NCBI GenBank assembly: GCA_020859755.1
Contig: JAJBVP010000073.1
Location: 1-41,131, forward strand
Reading direction: 5' to 3'
DNA length: 41,131 nt
Origin: Bacteroidales bacterium
Lineage (GTDB): Bacteria; Bacteroidota; Bacteroidia; Bacteroidales; Muribaculaceae
Shown: positions 30,039-38,134 of the stretch, piece by piece
Layout: each line of letters opens with the position of its first letter
How positions within the stretch are numbered: position 1 is the first letter of the stretch
Made by a program: the position numbers and the translations under genes
The notes under the pieces: model-generated
The model's database searches: none
What the model was told of the DNA's origin: nothing
The model's input: only the letters and a program-made list of their open reading frames with translations

Positions 30039-31061
30039 CTACCCCTCGTTGCTGTTTTTCTCTTTCAGTCTGGCGGCGGTTTCGGCGGCGCGGAGGCTCT
30101 CCTCCTTGGCCCAGCGCATACGGCGCAGCTGGAAGTGCCGGTCGCTTTGCCGGATGAGCCTCAGGCAGTCGGCGTTGCCCCTCGCGGCGGCTTCGTGGAT
30201 GGCCTTTGACGCGTCGTACGCGCTGACCGGGGAGTTGGCGATGTCGGGGCGGGGGACCGCGGCCACCACGTCGGCGATTCCGGGGTTGCGGGCGAGGAAC
30301 TCCTCGAACGTCATCGTCTCCGTGTCGGACTCCATACGGTCAAGCTCGTCCTCCCAGCTCTCGCGGGCGGCGGCTTGCCACGGGTCGATTTGCGACAGCC
30401 GCTTGCGCATGGACTCGCCCGGGAAGACGAGCTTGCGGAACATCTGGGCCACGCGGTCCTCGGCGCGGTCGCCGTAACGCTTGGCGCGGGCCTCGGAGTC
30501 GAGGTTGGTCGTGGCCAGAGTGCATAGCCGTTTCTCGTAGCGGTGGAGTATCAGGTTGGCGATGGGGTTCTTCGCGGAGCCGAAGCGGGAGGGCAGGGCG
30601 TCCTCCTCGCCGAGGTCGTCTATGGCGAGTATGGGGGCGTCGAGTATCTCGGCGTAGGTCTCGGGTTTCTCCACGGAGAGGGTGGCGATGTCGCGGGCGG
30701 CGCGCCACTCGACCTTGGTCAGGCCGTTGCCGACGGTGGCCAACGCGCCGTTGATGACGCGGCGTATGGCCTCGAGGAGTGTTGTCTTGCCGCAGCCTAT
30801 CTTGCCGCCGATGAGGAGGCCCTGCTTGCAGGTGTCGTCGAGCCACTGGGCGGCGAGGGTGATGGCGGCTTGCGAGTCGCGGGTGGGCTCGAAGCGTTTC
30901 TCGCGGCGCAGGCACTCCTGCTTGAACACCTCTGCGAGCATGTCGCGGATGTGGCCGAAGCCGCCGGCCAGCCCGTCGAAGCCGTCGCGGACGATGTCAG
31001 AAATTGTCGGAGTTGAACTCGCCGACGCGGAGATTAAGTCCCTTGAGCTGTTGAGTTTCAT
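30039..31061 (-). CDS. DnaC-like helicase loader ATPase
   Basis: A 340-residue AAA+ protein. Walker A GGKIGCGKTT at residues 85-94 and Walker B ILAIDDLGEED near 145-154, followed by FGSAKNPIANLILHRYEKRL and LATTNLDSEARAKRYGDR (sensor and arginine-finger regions), as in DnaC/IstB-type loaders. It would load the host DnaB helicase at the phage origin. The C-terminal 100 residues are extra, helical and acidic. The start at 31061 overlaps the upstream initiator gene by 65 nt; ATG at 30941 (MLAEVFKQE) is an alternative. Confidence 0.8.
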   Translation of the reverse strand: MKLNSSRDLISASASSTPTISDIVRDGFDGLAGGFGHIRDMLAEVFKQECLRREKRFEPTRDSQAAITLAAQWLDDTCKQGLLIGGKIGCGKTTLLEAIRRVINGALATVGNGLTKVEWRAARDIATLSVEKPETYAEILDAPILAIDDLGEEDALPSRFGSAKNPIANLILHRYEKRLCTLATTNLDSEARAKRYGDRAEDRVAQMFRKLVFPGESMRKRLSQIDPWQAAARESWEDELDRMESDTETMTFEEFLARNPGIADVVAAVPRPDIANSPVSAYDASKAIHEAAARGNADCLRLIRQSDRHFQLRRMRWAKEESLRAAETAARLKEKNSNEG

Positions 31062-31953
31062 AACTTTGGATTTTGAGTTGTTGGAGTTTGTCTTGGTTGC
31101 CGCAACGCACGGCGATACGGCACTGGTTGACGAGGTGGCCGTCCCGGTCGGCCTTGCTCTTGTGTTCGGTCTTGTCGTTGACCCATTGGGCGACCACGCC
31201 GTAGGCCGCGGCCCTGAACTCGTCGAGGGTGCAACCGAGGTTCTTGCAGATGCCGTCGAGCGTCCATTGGCGGGTGGGGGAGAAGAACCAGTCGAGGTAG
31301 TCCCGCGCTTGCGCCTCGGTCATCGGGGGGATTCGGTCGGCGGTGGCCTTGGCCTTGTCGCCCTCGGCCCGTTTGGCCCAGTAGTCGTCGGGGTCGGGTT
31401 GCCCGGCCTGAGCCTGCCCGCTCGCGCCCTCGCGTGTGTCTGCGCACGAAGGAGCGTAGTCGAAGATATTTATTCTTCCTTTCTTCCTTTCTTCCTTTCT
31501 TATGATTGCTGCACCGTCTGCTGCACTCACTGCTGCACCGTCTGCTGCACTCACTGCTGCCGAGCTTGAATCGTAGTCGTTCGGAATATCCTGATATTTC
31601 GTATAGTTGACTATTGTAAGGAGTGCTGTACCCCTTGGCAATTGGTCGTACACTCGTTTTACCATGCCCTCGTTTTCGAGCAAATCGAGGAATCGCATCA
31701 CCGTGCGCTGGTTGGGGCGACGGATTCTACCGGTCTCGTCGGTGTACTCGAATATCTCTTGCAGGCATCGGATAGACGCTACCATCTGCCCGCGCCTCAG
31801 GAGGCAGGCCTTACGGCACAGGATGATCTCGTGGTCCTCCCACGCCACCTCCTCCAAGAGGTCGAACCACCACCGCAGGTAGCAAGGGCGGGTGTAAATC
31901 CAATGCCCCTTTATCTTGCGGCTGATTTTTATCCAGCCATCGTTCTCCATCAT
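30997..31953 (-). CDS. replication initiation protein, winged-helix (DnaD-like context)
   Basis: A 318-residue protein from MMENDGWIKISRKIKGHW. The ATG at 31953 overlaps the upstream stop; longer in-frame sequence is a shadow. Residues 1-110 look like the winged-helix domain of phage replisome organisers (GWIKISRKI, WFDLLEEVAW, NQRTVMRFLDLLENEGMVKR). A low-complexity linker includes AAVSAADGAAVSAADGAA from a 24-bp DNA repeat and an 8-bp repeat. The C-terminal region (MTEAQARDYLDWFF) may contact the loader. It precedes the DnaC-like gene, the usual initiator-loader pair. Confidence 0.65.
   Translation of the reverse strand: MMENDGWIKISRKIKGHWIYTRPCYLRWWFDLLEEVAWEDHEIILCRKACLLRRGQMVASIRCLQEIFEYTDETGRIRRPNQRTVMRFLDLLENEGMVKRVYDQLPRGTALLTIVNYTKYQDIPNDYDSSSAAVSAADGAAVSAADGAAIIRKEERKKGRINIFDYAPSCADTREGASGQAQAGQPDPDDYWAKRAEGDKAKATADRIPPMTEAQARDYLDWFFSPTRQWTLDGICKNLGCTLDEFRAAAYGVVAQWVNDKTEHKSKADRDGHLVNQCRIAVRCGNQDKLQQLKIQSYETQQLKGLNLRVGEFNSDNF
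31475..31498 (-). repeat. 8-bp short sequence repeat, three units, inside coding DNA
   Basis: Three perfect copies of CTTCCTTT (AAAGGAAG on the coding strand) in the linker of the initiator gene. Because 8 is not a multiple of 3, gain or loss of one unit would shift the frame. Confidence 0.7.
31507..31560 (-). repeat. 24-bp tandem repeat in the initiator linker
   Basis: Two perfect 24-bp units (31507-31530, 31531-31554) plus 6 bp of a third. They encode the repeated SAADGAAV octapeptide in an Ala-rich linker, and the unit length keeps the reading frame. Confidence 0.8.
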
Positions 31954-32183
31954 AGCGTCTCGGTGTGGTCGAGGATTGATATACGTATGCCTATGCGCTT
32001 GTCGCCGTCCACCACGAACCCCTCGGAGCGGTCGCGGTTCTCCGTGCCGTTGGCCGCGTCGGCGGCTCGCTTGGCGAAAAGCTCGCATATCCATTGCCCG
32101 CACTCATCGGGCACCGGGAGGGTCACGGTTTTCTCCACAAGGCCGTTTCGGCGCGTCTTGGCGGTTATCTCTATAAGTTTCAT
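31950..32183 (-). CDS. small early protein of unknown function
   Basis: A 77-residue protein from ATG at 32183 (MKLIEITAKTRRNGLVE); upstream in-frame sequence to 32324 overlaps the neighbouring gene and is a shadow. It contains VTLPVPDECGQWICELF and ends ISILDHTETL. No family recognised. Its stop overlaps the initiator start (ATGA), so it is part of the replication operon. Confidence 0.5.
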   Translation of the reverse strand: MKLIEITAKTRRNGLVEKTVTLPVPDECGQWICELFAKRAADAANGTENRDRSEGFVVDGDKRIGIRISILDHTETL

Positions 32184-32211
32184 GTCGCTATATTCGCTGT
32201 GTTTGGTTGGT

Positions 32212-32955
32212 TTATAAAATCTCGTCCTCCCGGTAGGCGAGGTAGGAGTCAAGTCTGGCGGTCTCCGTTTCCCTCCACGCATCCAAGAGCGCGCGGTCGA
32301 GGGTTTCTGTCTCGTCGGTGTCAAGCTCTCGGGTGTACTCCCAGAGGATGAGGTTCGTCTTCTGGGTCTCCCTGTGGCGGTAGGACGGCTTGAGGTCGCG
32401 GCGGTCGGTGACCACCCGGGGGTACGCCTCCACCTCCACGAGCGCGATCACCCGCGGGTGCTTGCCGTCGCCCTTGGGGTAGAACTCGAAGCGATCCGCG
32501 GCCATGCGGCGGTAGTCTTTCGCCCACTCCCTGAACTCGCCGAGGAAACCCTTGACGGCGGTGTCCCTCATGGGGCTGGTGAGGGTATATTTGCGCAGGG
32601 TGTCCTCTCGGGACTCCTTGGTCTCGGCCCACACTATCTTCAATTTGTTGGCCAGCAGTATCCCCTCCTCGCGGCTCAGGTTGCGGGGGTTGGTGCGCCA
32701 GTCGAGGCGGTACTCGGCGTCGAGGATACGGTGCAGTGTCATATAGTCCTCGTTGACCCAGATATGGGCGTTCAGGTGAGGGCGGTCGGACGATTGGCGC
32801 GTGTGGTTCAGGTAGCCGAAAAGACCACCGTCGTGGGTTATCTTGCCGTAGTCGCTCGCCCACGCCCGGAAGTCGGCCAAAAGGCTGTCCAAGGCTTGAC
32901 AGAAGTCCGCGTCGGGATATCCCGGTGTTGATGGTTCGTGGTTCATATTTTGCAT
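32212..32955 (-). CDS. early protein of unknown function
   Basis: A 247-residue protein starting MQNMNHEPSTPGYPDAD (a second ATG, MNHEPST, is 9 nt in). It has two similar halves: SLLADFRAWASDYGKITHDG and FLGEFREWAKDYRRMAADR share a DFRxWAxDY motif, suggesting an internal duplication. No catalytic motif recognised. It lies within the leftward replication operon. Confidence 0.55.
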   Translation of the reverse strand: MQNMNHEPSTPGYPDADFCQALDSLLADFRAWASDYGKITHDGGLFGYLNHTRQSSDRPHLNAHIWVNEDYMTLHRILDAEYRLDWRTNPRNLSREEGILLANKLKIVWAETKESREDTLRKYTLTSPMRDTAVKGFLGEFREWAKDYRRMAADRFEFYPKGDGKHPRVIALVEVEAYPRVVTDRRDLKPSYRHRETQKTNLILWEYTRELDTDETETLDRALLDAWRETETARLDSYLAYREDEIL

Positions 32956-32973
32956 ATTTATTCAATTTTGGCC

Positions 32974-33411
32974 TTAGTCGAGCCACCGGGCGCCGCGGGA
33001 GGTTTCCACCTCCATCTGGGCCACAAGCTCGTTCTCGTCGGGGGAGGGGAGGTACACCCCGGCCTCTCTCGCCGCCCAGTCGCGGAAGCGGTTGACGCAA
33101 AGGGTCATCTCCTCGGTGGTCAGGGACGCGGTGGAGCGCAGGGTCTTTATCTTGCCGCGGAATCGGTCGTCGGTCTCGCGGATGAACGTGGCGGGGTTGC
33201 AGAGTATCTTGAAATACTCGCGCTTGACGTACTCGCTGTCCTCGCCGAGCTGGAGGGCGAGGTAGCCTATTATCACGTGCAGGTAGGCGTTCTGCCTCAG
33301 GGAGCGGGGACGCTTGCTCGTCAGCTCGACGGTGTCCCCACGCGCGGCCAGCAATTGGGCGCGCGTGAGGAAGTCGTTGCGTTGAAGCTCGTTGGAGAGG
33401 TTGTAAAGCAT
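32974..33411 (-). CDS. conserved phage early protein, possibly NinB/recombination-related
   Basis: A 145-residue protein. The core KRPRSLRQNAYLHVIIGYLA and SEYVKREYFKILCNPATF is typical of a protein family found beside SSB and ERF genes in Bacteroides phages. The RQNAY-helix pattern recalls NinB-type recombination mediators, but I cannot confirm this. Its start overlaps the SSB-like gene's last base. Neighbours suggest a role in recombination or replication. Confidence 0.5.
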   Translation of the reverse strand: MLYNLSNELQRNDFLTRAQLLAARGDTVELTSKRPRSLRQNAYLHVIIGYLALQLGEDSEYVKREYFKILCNPATFIRETDDRFRGKIKTLRSTASLTTEEMTLCVNRFRDWAAREAGVYLPSPDENELVAQMEVETSRGARWLD

Positions 33412-33899
33412 CAGAACGGGCCTTCGTTAAAGTTGGGGGATTGAGGGGCGTATTGCGGGGCGTAGCCTTGCGCGGAGTACTGGGGTTGGGCGGGCTGGGC
33501 GTAGGACGGCGTTTGAGGGGCCTGCGGCGCGCTCTGCCGCGGTTGCGGTGCGGCGGCTGAGGGTTGGGCCGTGTCGGGAGTCTGTCGCGGCGCGCGCAAT
33601 TCGACGGCGTAGCCGCGGACGGACGTGAACCAGCGCGTGCCGTCGGTCGAGCGGCTGCCGAAGAGGTCGAAAGCCACGGTCACGATTTGCCCGGGCTGGA
33701 AGCCGTTGAGCATGGCGCACCGGTCTTGCGTGAACTCGATGGCGGGAGTGTTCTCGAACCCGCGCTCGCCCGTGTAGGGGTCGTATTTGGTGCAGTCGAG
33801 CACCAGCTCTTGCTTTTGGAATTGCTTGCCGGTCTTGCCCGTGATGGTCTGCACCGGGGAGATTTGGAGGATTTTGCCTGTGATGGTGTTTCTTGCCAT
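33411..33899 (-). CDS. single-stranded DNA-binding protein (OB fold)
   Basis: A 162-residue protein starting MARNTITGKILQISPVQ. An OB-fold-like N-terminal domain of about 100 residues (QFQKQELVLDC, GQIVTVAFDLFGS, WFTSVRGYAVEL) of the DUF3127 type is followed by a Pro/Gln/Ala-rich disordered linker and an SSB-like C-terminal tip, NFNEGPF, which in SSBs recruits partners. It would coat ssDNA in replication and with the ERF annealing protein. Confidence 0.75.
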   Translation of the reverse strand: MARNTITGKILQISPVQTITGKTGKQFQKQELVLDCTKYDPYTGERGFENTPAIEFTQDRCAMLNGFQPGQIVTVAFDLFGSRSTDGTRWFTSVRGYAVELRAPRQTPDTAQPSAAAPQPRQSAPQAPQTPSYAQPAQPQYSAQGYAPQYAPQSPNFNEGPF

Positions 33900-33924
33900 T
33901 GTCGGATGTTTTTAAAGTGTCGGT

Positions 33925-35007
33925 TTATGCTGTTTTCTCTCTCAGTTTTATGGTGAACCCGCCCTTGCGGACGGATTTCTTGGTGAACGCCTTGTAAAGG
34001 TCGGGATGGGCTTTTTTGAAAGCGGCGGTGTCGAACTGCGTGGTCTCGGAGTCGGCGGCGATGGTGGCCTTGAAACACCCCGCGTCCCACGATTTCACGC
34101 CGTTGCTCTCCATCACCTCGCGCAGCCCGGCGGTGAGGGTGTCGTATTCGGCCTTGGCCGCGTCCATCCTCGCCTTGGTGTCGTATATGCCGAGGATGAT
34201 GTGGCGGCCCACCTGCTTGGCCAGCGCGCCACCCTCGCCCTCGCTATCGGCGGTCGGGTAGGAGGGGACCAGGTCGCGGCCGAGGCACTCGCCGATCTCG
34301 GCGGGCGGGAAGTAGTCGAACCCCCCGGTCGCGGGGTCGTGGAAACACTCGGTGCTCAGGAGGATGTCCACCAGACGCCCGGGCTTGCGGTCGATGACCC
34401 AGAACTCGCCCTGATCCTTGCGGAGCCAATTCGCGGCCAGTCCCTCGACCTTGATGCCGGGGTTCTGCCGCTCGAAAAGCTCGGCGTAGACGCTCAGTTG
34501 CCACGAAAGGTATTCTTTCAGGCCGCTCTCGCCCCCGGGATAGTACTTGAGGTTGTTGGTCTTGGTGTCGACGAGCCAGATGCCCCGGGTGTCGTCCTTG
34601 AGCCACACGTTGTCGATGTTCGACGCGTAGCGGATGTTGTCCGACACGGTGTACTCGTTGGCCACGGCGGTGTAGCCCCGCTTGTGACGGATGTAGGTGT
34701 CTAGCTCGCGGGCCACGTCCCACTCGGTCTCGGGATGGTAGCGGTCGATGAACCGCGGGGTTTTGGGGTGGACGGTCACGCGCTCGCCCCGGGTGTCCCA
34801 CGCCTCGATGGCGTGATGGACGCTGGTGCCGTACTCGGCGGCGCGGGGGATGGCCACCTCGCGGGTGAAATCGTCCGCGTCGGGATACACCCCGAGCCTG
34901 AGGACGTCGTGTATCAGCCCCGTCACACCGCTCAACGGCAAGCCGTTGAGGGTGTAACCGTGGGGGTTCTCGGTGAATATCACCTTTGACGGGTTCAGTG
35001 TCATCAT
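33925..35007 (-). CDS. RecB/Cas4-like PD-(D/E)XK exonuclease
   Basis: A 360-residue protein from ATG at 35007 (MMTLNPSKVIFTENPHG), overlapping the ERF stop. The PD-(D/E)XK nuclease core shows an early histidine region (YGTSVHHAIEAWD), IDNVWLKDD and WLVDTKTNN with the catalytic D-x-K, then a Gln helix (YLSWQLSVYAELFE). This is the layout of RecB-family phage exonucleases that resect double-strand ends for the annealing protein encoded just upstream. The C-terminus (KKSVRKGGFTIKLREKTA) is basic. Confidence 0.8.
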   Translation of the reverse strand: MMTLNPSKVIFTENPHGYTLNGLPLSGVTGLIHDVLRLGVYPDADDFTREVAIPRAAEYGTSVHHAIEAWDTRGERVTVHPKTPRFIDRYHPETEWDVARELDTYIRHKRGYTAVANEYTVSDNIRYASNIDNVWLKDDTRGIWLVDTKTNNLKYYPGGESGLKEYLSWQLSVYAELFERQNPGIKVEGLAANWLRKDQGEFWVIDRKPGRLVDILLSTECFHDPATGGFDYFPPAEIGECLGRDLVPSYPTADSEGEGGALAKQVGRHIILGIYDTKARMDAAKAEYDTLTAGLREVMESNGVKSWDAGCFKATIAADSETTQFDTAAFKKAHPDLYKAFTKKSVRKGGFTIKLREKTA

Positions 35008-35636
35008 ATCGCTTGCTCTTGCGCCTTGAACGCCGCGAGCTTGGCGGCGACGGCGTTGTACAACTCCGAGCCTTTCGCGCCCAACTGCGGGTAGGAGGCC
35101 TTGTAGAAGTTCCAAATCTCTTGCAGGCGTTCTTTCGTCTGCGCGTTCTCAACGCCGGTCATCGCCTCGAGCAGGATGGCCTCGGGTACCGGCTGGGGTT
35201 GGGGGTTGCTCATCACCTCATAACTTTGGCCGTCGGGGTCTTTCGGCTCGGCGGTCGGGATCATGAACAACTGCAGGATGGCGTACTTGAGCGCGATGCT
35301 CATCGCCTTGTTCATGCCCTTGTCGCCCGAGTCCATGGCCTCGCCCACGGTGGTCGTGGTCACCTCGGAGCCGTCCTCGGCAGTGAAATGGTGCTTGATG
35401 CGGGCGCGGGTGTAGAACAGCTTGCCGCCCCGGGCGGTTGTCTCGGGCATTACCGTGAAGTCGACGACCTCGGGGATTACTATCACCCCGTTCTTGGCGA
35501 AGAGGTCGTGCATTTCGTTCATCACGTCGTCGATGCCGCGGAAGTTGAAGTTCTGTTGCTGGTTGCGGCAGTTTTTCCCGATGGCCTTTGTGTCCCTCAG
35601 GATAGCGGCCATTTTTTGGTAAATCAATTTGTCCAT
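35004..35636 (-). CDS. erf: ERF-family ssDNA annealing recombinase
   Basis: A 210-residue protein from ATG at 35636 (MDKLIYQKMAAILRD). The ERF signature is present: NFNFRGIDDVMNEMHDLF, then NGVIVIPEV and GEAMDSGDKGMNKAMSIALK followed by the YAILQLFMIPT helix. It anneals complementary single strands during phage recombination and genome circularisation. It forms a unit with the exonuclease and SSB. The in-frame upstream extension covers a tRNA-like element and is not coding. Confidence 0.88.
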   Translation of the reverse strand: MDKLIYQKMAAILRDTKAIGKNCRNQQQNFNFRGIDDVMNEMHDLFAKNGVIVIPEVVDFTVMPETTARGGKLFYTRARIKHHFTAEDGSEVTTTTVGEAMDSGDKGMNKAMSIALKYAILQLFMIPTAEPKDPDGQSYEVMSNPQPQPVPEAILLEAMTGVENAQTKERLQEIWNFYKASYPQLGAKGSELYNAVAAKLAAFKAQEQAI

Positions 35637-35669
35637 AACGTTGAATAAAAAGTGTTGGTTAAACGTTGT

Positions 35670-35724
35670 GCGACCCGACGGAGTCGAACCGTCGCGCCGC
35701 CCTCTCGGGTGGCCCTTTGGTCGC
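35670..35724 (-). ncRNA. tRNA-like element 1 (short, no anticodon arm)
   Basis: On the minus strand a perfect T-arm (GACGG, loop TTCGACT, CCGTC) precedes GGGTCGC. A complementary GCGACC lies 55 nt upstream, giving a 6-bp acceptor-like stem. Between them only one hairpin (CCC-GAGA-GGG) fits, leaving no D-arm or anticodon loop. It lies in the leader of the ERF gene. It may be a degenerate tRNA, a tRNA mimic or an RNA-processing signal. Confidence 0.4.
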
Positions 35725-35922
35725 TTGCCCCGCGCTAACCTTAGTCGACTTATAGTCCGTGTCAACACACTTTGCGAAAAAATATAACTCACTCAACGCG
35801 GGGTCTTTTGTAGTCTTATACCTAAATGAATACTGAAGTGCGTTTACGCCTCTCGGCGAGGGTCAGGGGCCACTCTTGGCTTGACCGGGTTGTCCAAAAC
35901 TACAAGGGGTTACCTTGGCGGG

Positions 35923-36008
35923 CGGGGGCGTCGGGATTCGAACCCGCTGAGGGAGTTGGCCGCTTTCGCGGTCCCGCGGCCTGCCCATTTTCCGCGGACT
36001 TCGCCCCC
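35923..36008 (-). ncRNA. tRNA-like element 2 (86 nt, non-canonical centre)
   Basis: On the minus strand GGGGGCG and CGCCCCC make a perfect 7-bp acceptor stem, with CGGG-TTCGAAT-CCCG as a 4-bp T-arm and GTCC...GGGC as a possible D-arm. The centre is GGCCGC...GCGGCC and lacks a 7-nt loop with U33, so no anticodon can be named. Length (85 plus discriminator G) matches class II tRNAs. It could be a divergent or decayed tRNA. Confidence 0.45.
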
Positions 36009-36014
36009 GGGCGT

Positions 36015-36290
36015 TCACGCGGGCAAAGCCTCGAGGCGGGCCGTCAGGTTCTCTCGCGCGCTTTTCACCATCATCTCGCCCGAAAGGCCGTCGGTGAGCC
36101 CGATCAGGTCCTCGGGGTGGAGTTGCAGGGTGCGGGCATAACCGTCCCCGTGGATTTTCTTTACTTGCGCGGCCAGCTCTTCGATATATCGGCGGCAACG
36201 CTCGGGCTTGTAGTCGCCTATATGGCGGGACAGGTATCGCAAATCGTCCCATAGGCTGAATATCTCTTTGGAGTCGACGGTGATGTTCAT
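36015..36290 (-). CDS. small early protein of unknown function
   Basis: A 91-residue helical protein starting MNITVDSKEIFSLWDDL. It contains YIEELAAQVKKIHGDGY and GLSGEMMVKSARENLTARL. No family recognised. Its start follows the stop of the 51-residue gene by 1 nt, and it ends 6 nt before tRNA-like element 2. Confidence 0.55.
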   Translation of the reverse strand: MNITVDSKEIFSLWDDLRYLSRHIGDYKPERCRRYIEELAAQVKKIHGDGYARTLQLHPEDLIGLTDGLSGEMMVKSARENLTARLEALPA

Positions 36291-36291
36291 A

Positions 36292-36447
36292 TCAGTGGAG
36301 GTTTGGGGTGATTATTCGGGTGGGGTTCTCTGCCTTGTCGGCTTTCAGCGACCAAGCCACATAGCGTTTGGCCAGATTCTTGATCTCTCGGCCAAGGTCG
36401 AGCGCGAACAGGCGCAGGCCGGGCCATTTTTGGGCGTTCTTTTTCAT
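36292..36447 (-). CDS. 51-residue basic protein
   Basis: A short frame, MKKNAQKWPGLRLFALDLG, continuing KRYVAWSLKADKAEN and ending TRIITPNLH. It fills the gap between two early genes without overlap and its stop is next to the following start, which supports it being real. Basic, helical, function unknown. Confidence 0.5.
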   Translation of the reverse strand: MKKNAQKWPGLRLFALDLGREIKNLAKRYVAWSLKADKAENPTRIITPNLH

Positions 36448-36460
36448 TCTCTCGCGTTTT

Positions 36461-36802
36461 TTAGGCGTTCTGCTTTAGCTTGTACTTTCTCATAGGCGGG
36501 GTGCTTAGGGCGCGCTCTATCTCGGCCTCGCTGAATCTCGGCATTTTGCGGCCCAGCTGGGCCGGCGTGATTATGCCGTCGACCACAAGGCGGCGCAAGG
36601 TGCGGGTCGAGCACCCGATTCGGGCCGCCGCCTCTTTGGGGGTCAGGGCGGGCTTGTAGCGGTTCTCGCGGGCCTCTCGCTCGGCTTTGTTCATAGCCAC
36701 CTCGGCCATCGCTATGACCGCGTCGCGGAGGTCGGCCGCGTTGACGTTCAGGGTGACACGCGCGTCACCGGTGACTATGGCCTCAAATATCGACGTTTCC
36801 AT
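36461..36802 (-). CDS. helix-turn-helix (excisionase-type) protein
   Basis: A 113-residue protein. Residues 50-95 (LTPKEAAARIGCSTRTLRRL, then DGIITPAQLGRKMPRFSEAE) form an HTH_17/MerR-like winged helix. The N-terminal 45 residues form a separate helical part (LRDAVIAMAEVAMNKAERE). The C-terminus is basic (RKYKLKQNA). A DNA-binding regulator of the early region or lysis-lysogeny choice is likely. It overlaps the upstream gene by 20 nt. Confidence 0.65.
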   Translation of the reverse strand: METSIFEAIVTGDARVTLNVNAADLRDAVIAMAEVAMNKAEREARENRYKPALTPKEAAARIGCSTRTLRRLVVDGIITPAQLGRKMPRFSEAEIERALSTPPMRKYKLKQNA

Positions 36803-37064
36803 ACTTGCGGTTTCTTTTGGGGTTCTTGACTAAAATCGTGGAGGTCCCCCGCTCTCTCTCGACGGGAAACAGCTCGTCGCCGTCAACGCCCAAGGCCTCG
36901 CCTATCAGCTCGCGTTTCAGCTTGTCGGGGCGGCGGTAGCCGTAGAGCCACGACCTGACGGTGTTCGGGGCCGCGTGGGTGGCTCTCATCGCGGTGTCGA
37001 TGAGGGCGCGGGGGTCGCCCCCGCGCGCCGTCAAAAGGTTTTGGTACATCTCTCTAAAGGTCAT
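36783..37064 (-). CDS. XRE-like DNA-binding protein
   Basis: A 93-residue protein. Residues 25-65 (AMRATHAAPNTVRSWLYGYR, then KLKRELIGEALGVDGDELF) have the helix spacing of a Cro/CI-type HTH. The C-terminus is basic (VKNPKRNRKYGNVDI). It may be a Cro-like or early regulator acting with the repressor at 38.7 kb; this is inferred from size and position. Confidence 0.6.
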   Translation of the reverse strand: MTFREMYQNLLTARGGDPRALIDTAMRATHAAPNTVRSWLYGYRRPDKLKRELIGEALGVDGDELFPVERERGTSTILVKNPKRNRKYGNVDI

Positions 37065-37461
37065 AGTCGTAGCTGTTTTGGGTTTGGCGGGCTCGCTTGG
37101 CCTGCTCGCACACTATAAGCCCAAGTTGGCGTTGCGTCTCGAAAAGCGCGTCCATCATCGCGTCGTCGGCCTTGCTCAATTTCAGCCACACCTTGTGGTC
37201 GAGAATATTGTCGGTGAGGGCGAGGACGGTCAAGACCGCGTCGCGGCAGTTTTTCAAAAGCCTCTCCGCGTCGCGGGCTTTGTCGCGCGCCCGGGTCAAC
37301 TCGCACGCGTCCATCGCGGCGTAAAGGTGGGCGTTGGGGGCCACCGCGGAGAAATCTCCGCGGCATATGGCCTCTAACTGGGCGAAAAACTCGCCGGTGA
37401 TGTCTTTTGACGCGTTCTCGCCGCGTTTGGCGGCTCGGGTGGTGGTGTCGTTCGTGTTCAT
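37054..37461 (-). CDS. early protein of unknown function
   Basis: A 135-residue helical protein starting MNTNDTTTRAAKRGEN. It contains DAMMDALFETQRQLGLIV and ends NSYDYDL. The middle (AERLLKNCRDAVLTVLALTD) is amphipathic. No family recognised. It overlaps the XRE-like gene by 11 nt. Confidence 0.55.
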   Translation of the reverse strand: MNTNDTTTRAAKRGENASKDITGEFFAQLEAICRGDFSAVAPNAHLYAAMDACELTRARDKARDAERLLKNCRDAVLTVLALTDNILDHKVWLKLSKADDAMMDALFETQRQLGLIVCEQAKRARQTQNSYDYDL

Positions 37462-37483
37462 ATCGAAAAGCCGTTAGAAGTGA

Positions 37484-38134
37484 TTAGTATTCGTTGCATT
37501 CAATAACGCGGAACCCGTCGTTGTCGTAGCGTAAGGACGAGAGGGGCTCGTCCATCATCTCATTCTCAAGGCCGAACGACCATTCGCGAATCAAGTCTTC
37601 AAGCAGGGCGGCCTCGCCCAACGTCAACTTGCGCTCGCCGTTCTCGAACCAATCGCCGTTCTCGCGCACAATCTCGCATAGGCATGCGTCGCAGATCAGG
37701 CTGTGCGCGCTCAGGTCGTGGTTGTTGAGACTGCCCTCGAAAGATATGTATCGGCCGTTCACCACGTTGTTGTCAGAGGGTTGAAGCACCGAAATCCAGA
37801 GCCAGAAATAAGGCTCGCCGTAGTCCCATTCGACCTCGGCATTGTTGTAACCCTCACCCTCGAAGACCTCGGTCGTGGCGAGCATAAGCTCGGGCTCTAT
37901 GGGGCGGTCGATACCCTCGGTTCGGCTGTCGCGCGCCAACTCGCGCAGGTAGGCGACGATGGCGTCGGCGATTTCGACCTCTCTGTTGCGCCATGGGTTG
38001 TCGACAATAAATTCGGGCGTGTATTCGGCGATGGCTTTCGCGGCTTGCTCCGCGGCCTCGAGGGCCTCGGTGATTCGCCCGGCCTTGAAAAGGCTGGTGG
38101 TGTTCATGCGGTGTTGGTTGTAGGTAGCTATCAT
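37484..38134 (-). CDS. acidic early protein of unknown function
   Basis: A 216-residue acidic protein. ATG at 38134 (MIATYNQHRMNTTSLF) is chosen because its upstream sequence GCAAAGCCTTATG is shared with the neighbouring gene; MNTTSLF (38107) is an alternative. It has a helical N-terminus (RITEALEAAEQAAKAIAEY) and ICDACLCEIVRENG with three cysteines. Low pI suggests a nucleic-acid mimic or inhibitor, without proof. Confidence 0.55.
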   Translation of the reverse strand: MIATYNQHRMNTTSLFKAGRITEALEAAEQAAKAIAEYTPEFIVDNPWRNREVEIADAIVAYLRELARDSRTEGIDRPIEPELMLATTEVFEGEGYNNAEVEWDYGEPYFWLWISVLQPSDNNVVNGRYISFEGSLNNHDLSAHSLICDACLCEIVRENGDWFENGERKLTLGEAALLEDLIREWSFGLENEMMDEPLSSLRYDNDGFRVIECNEY

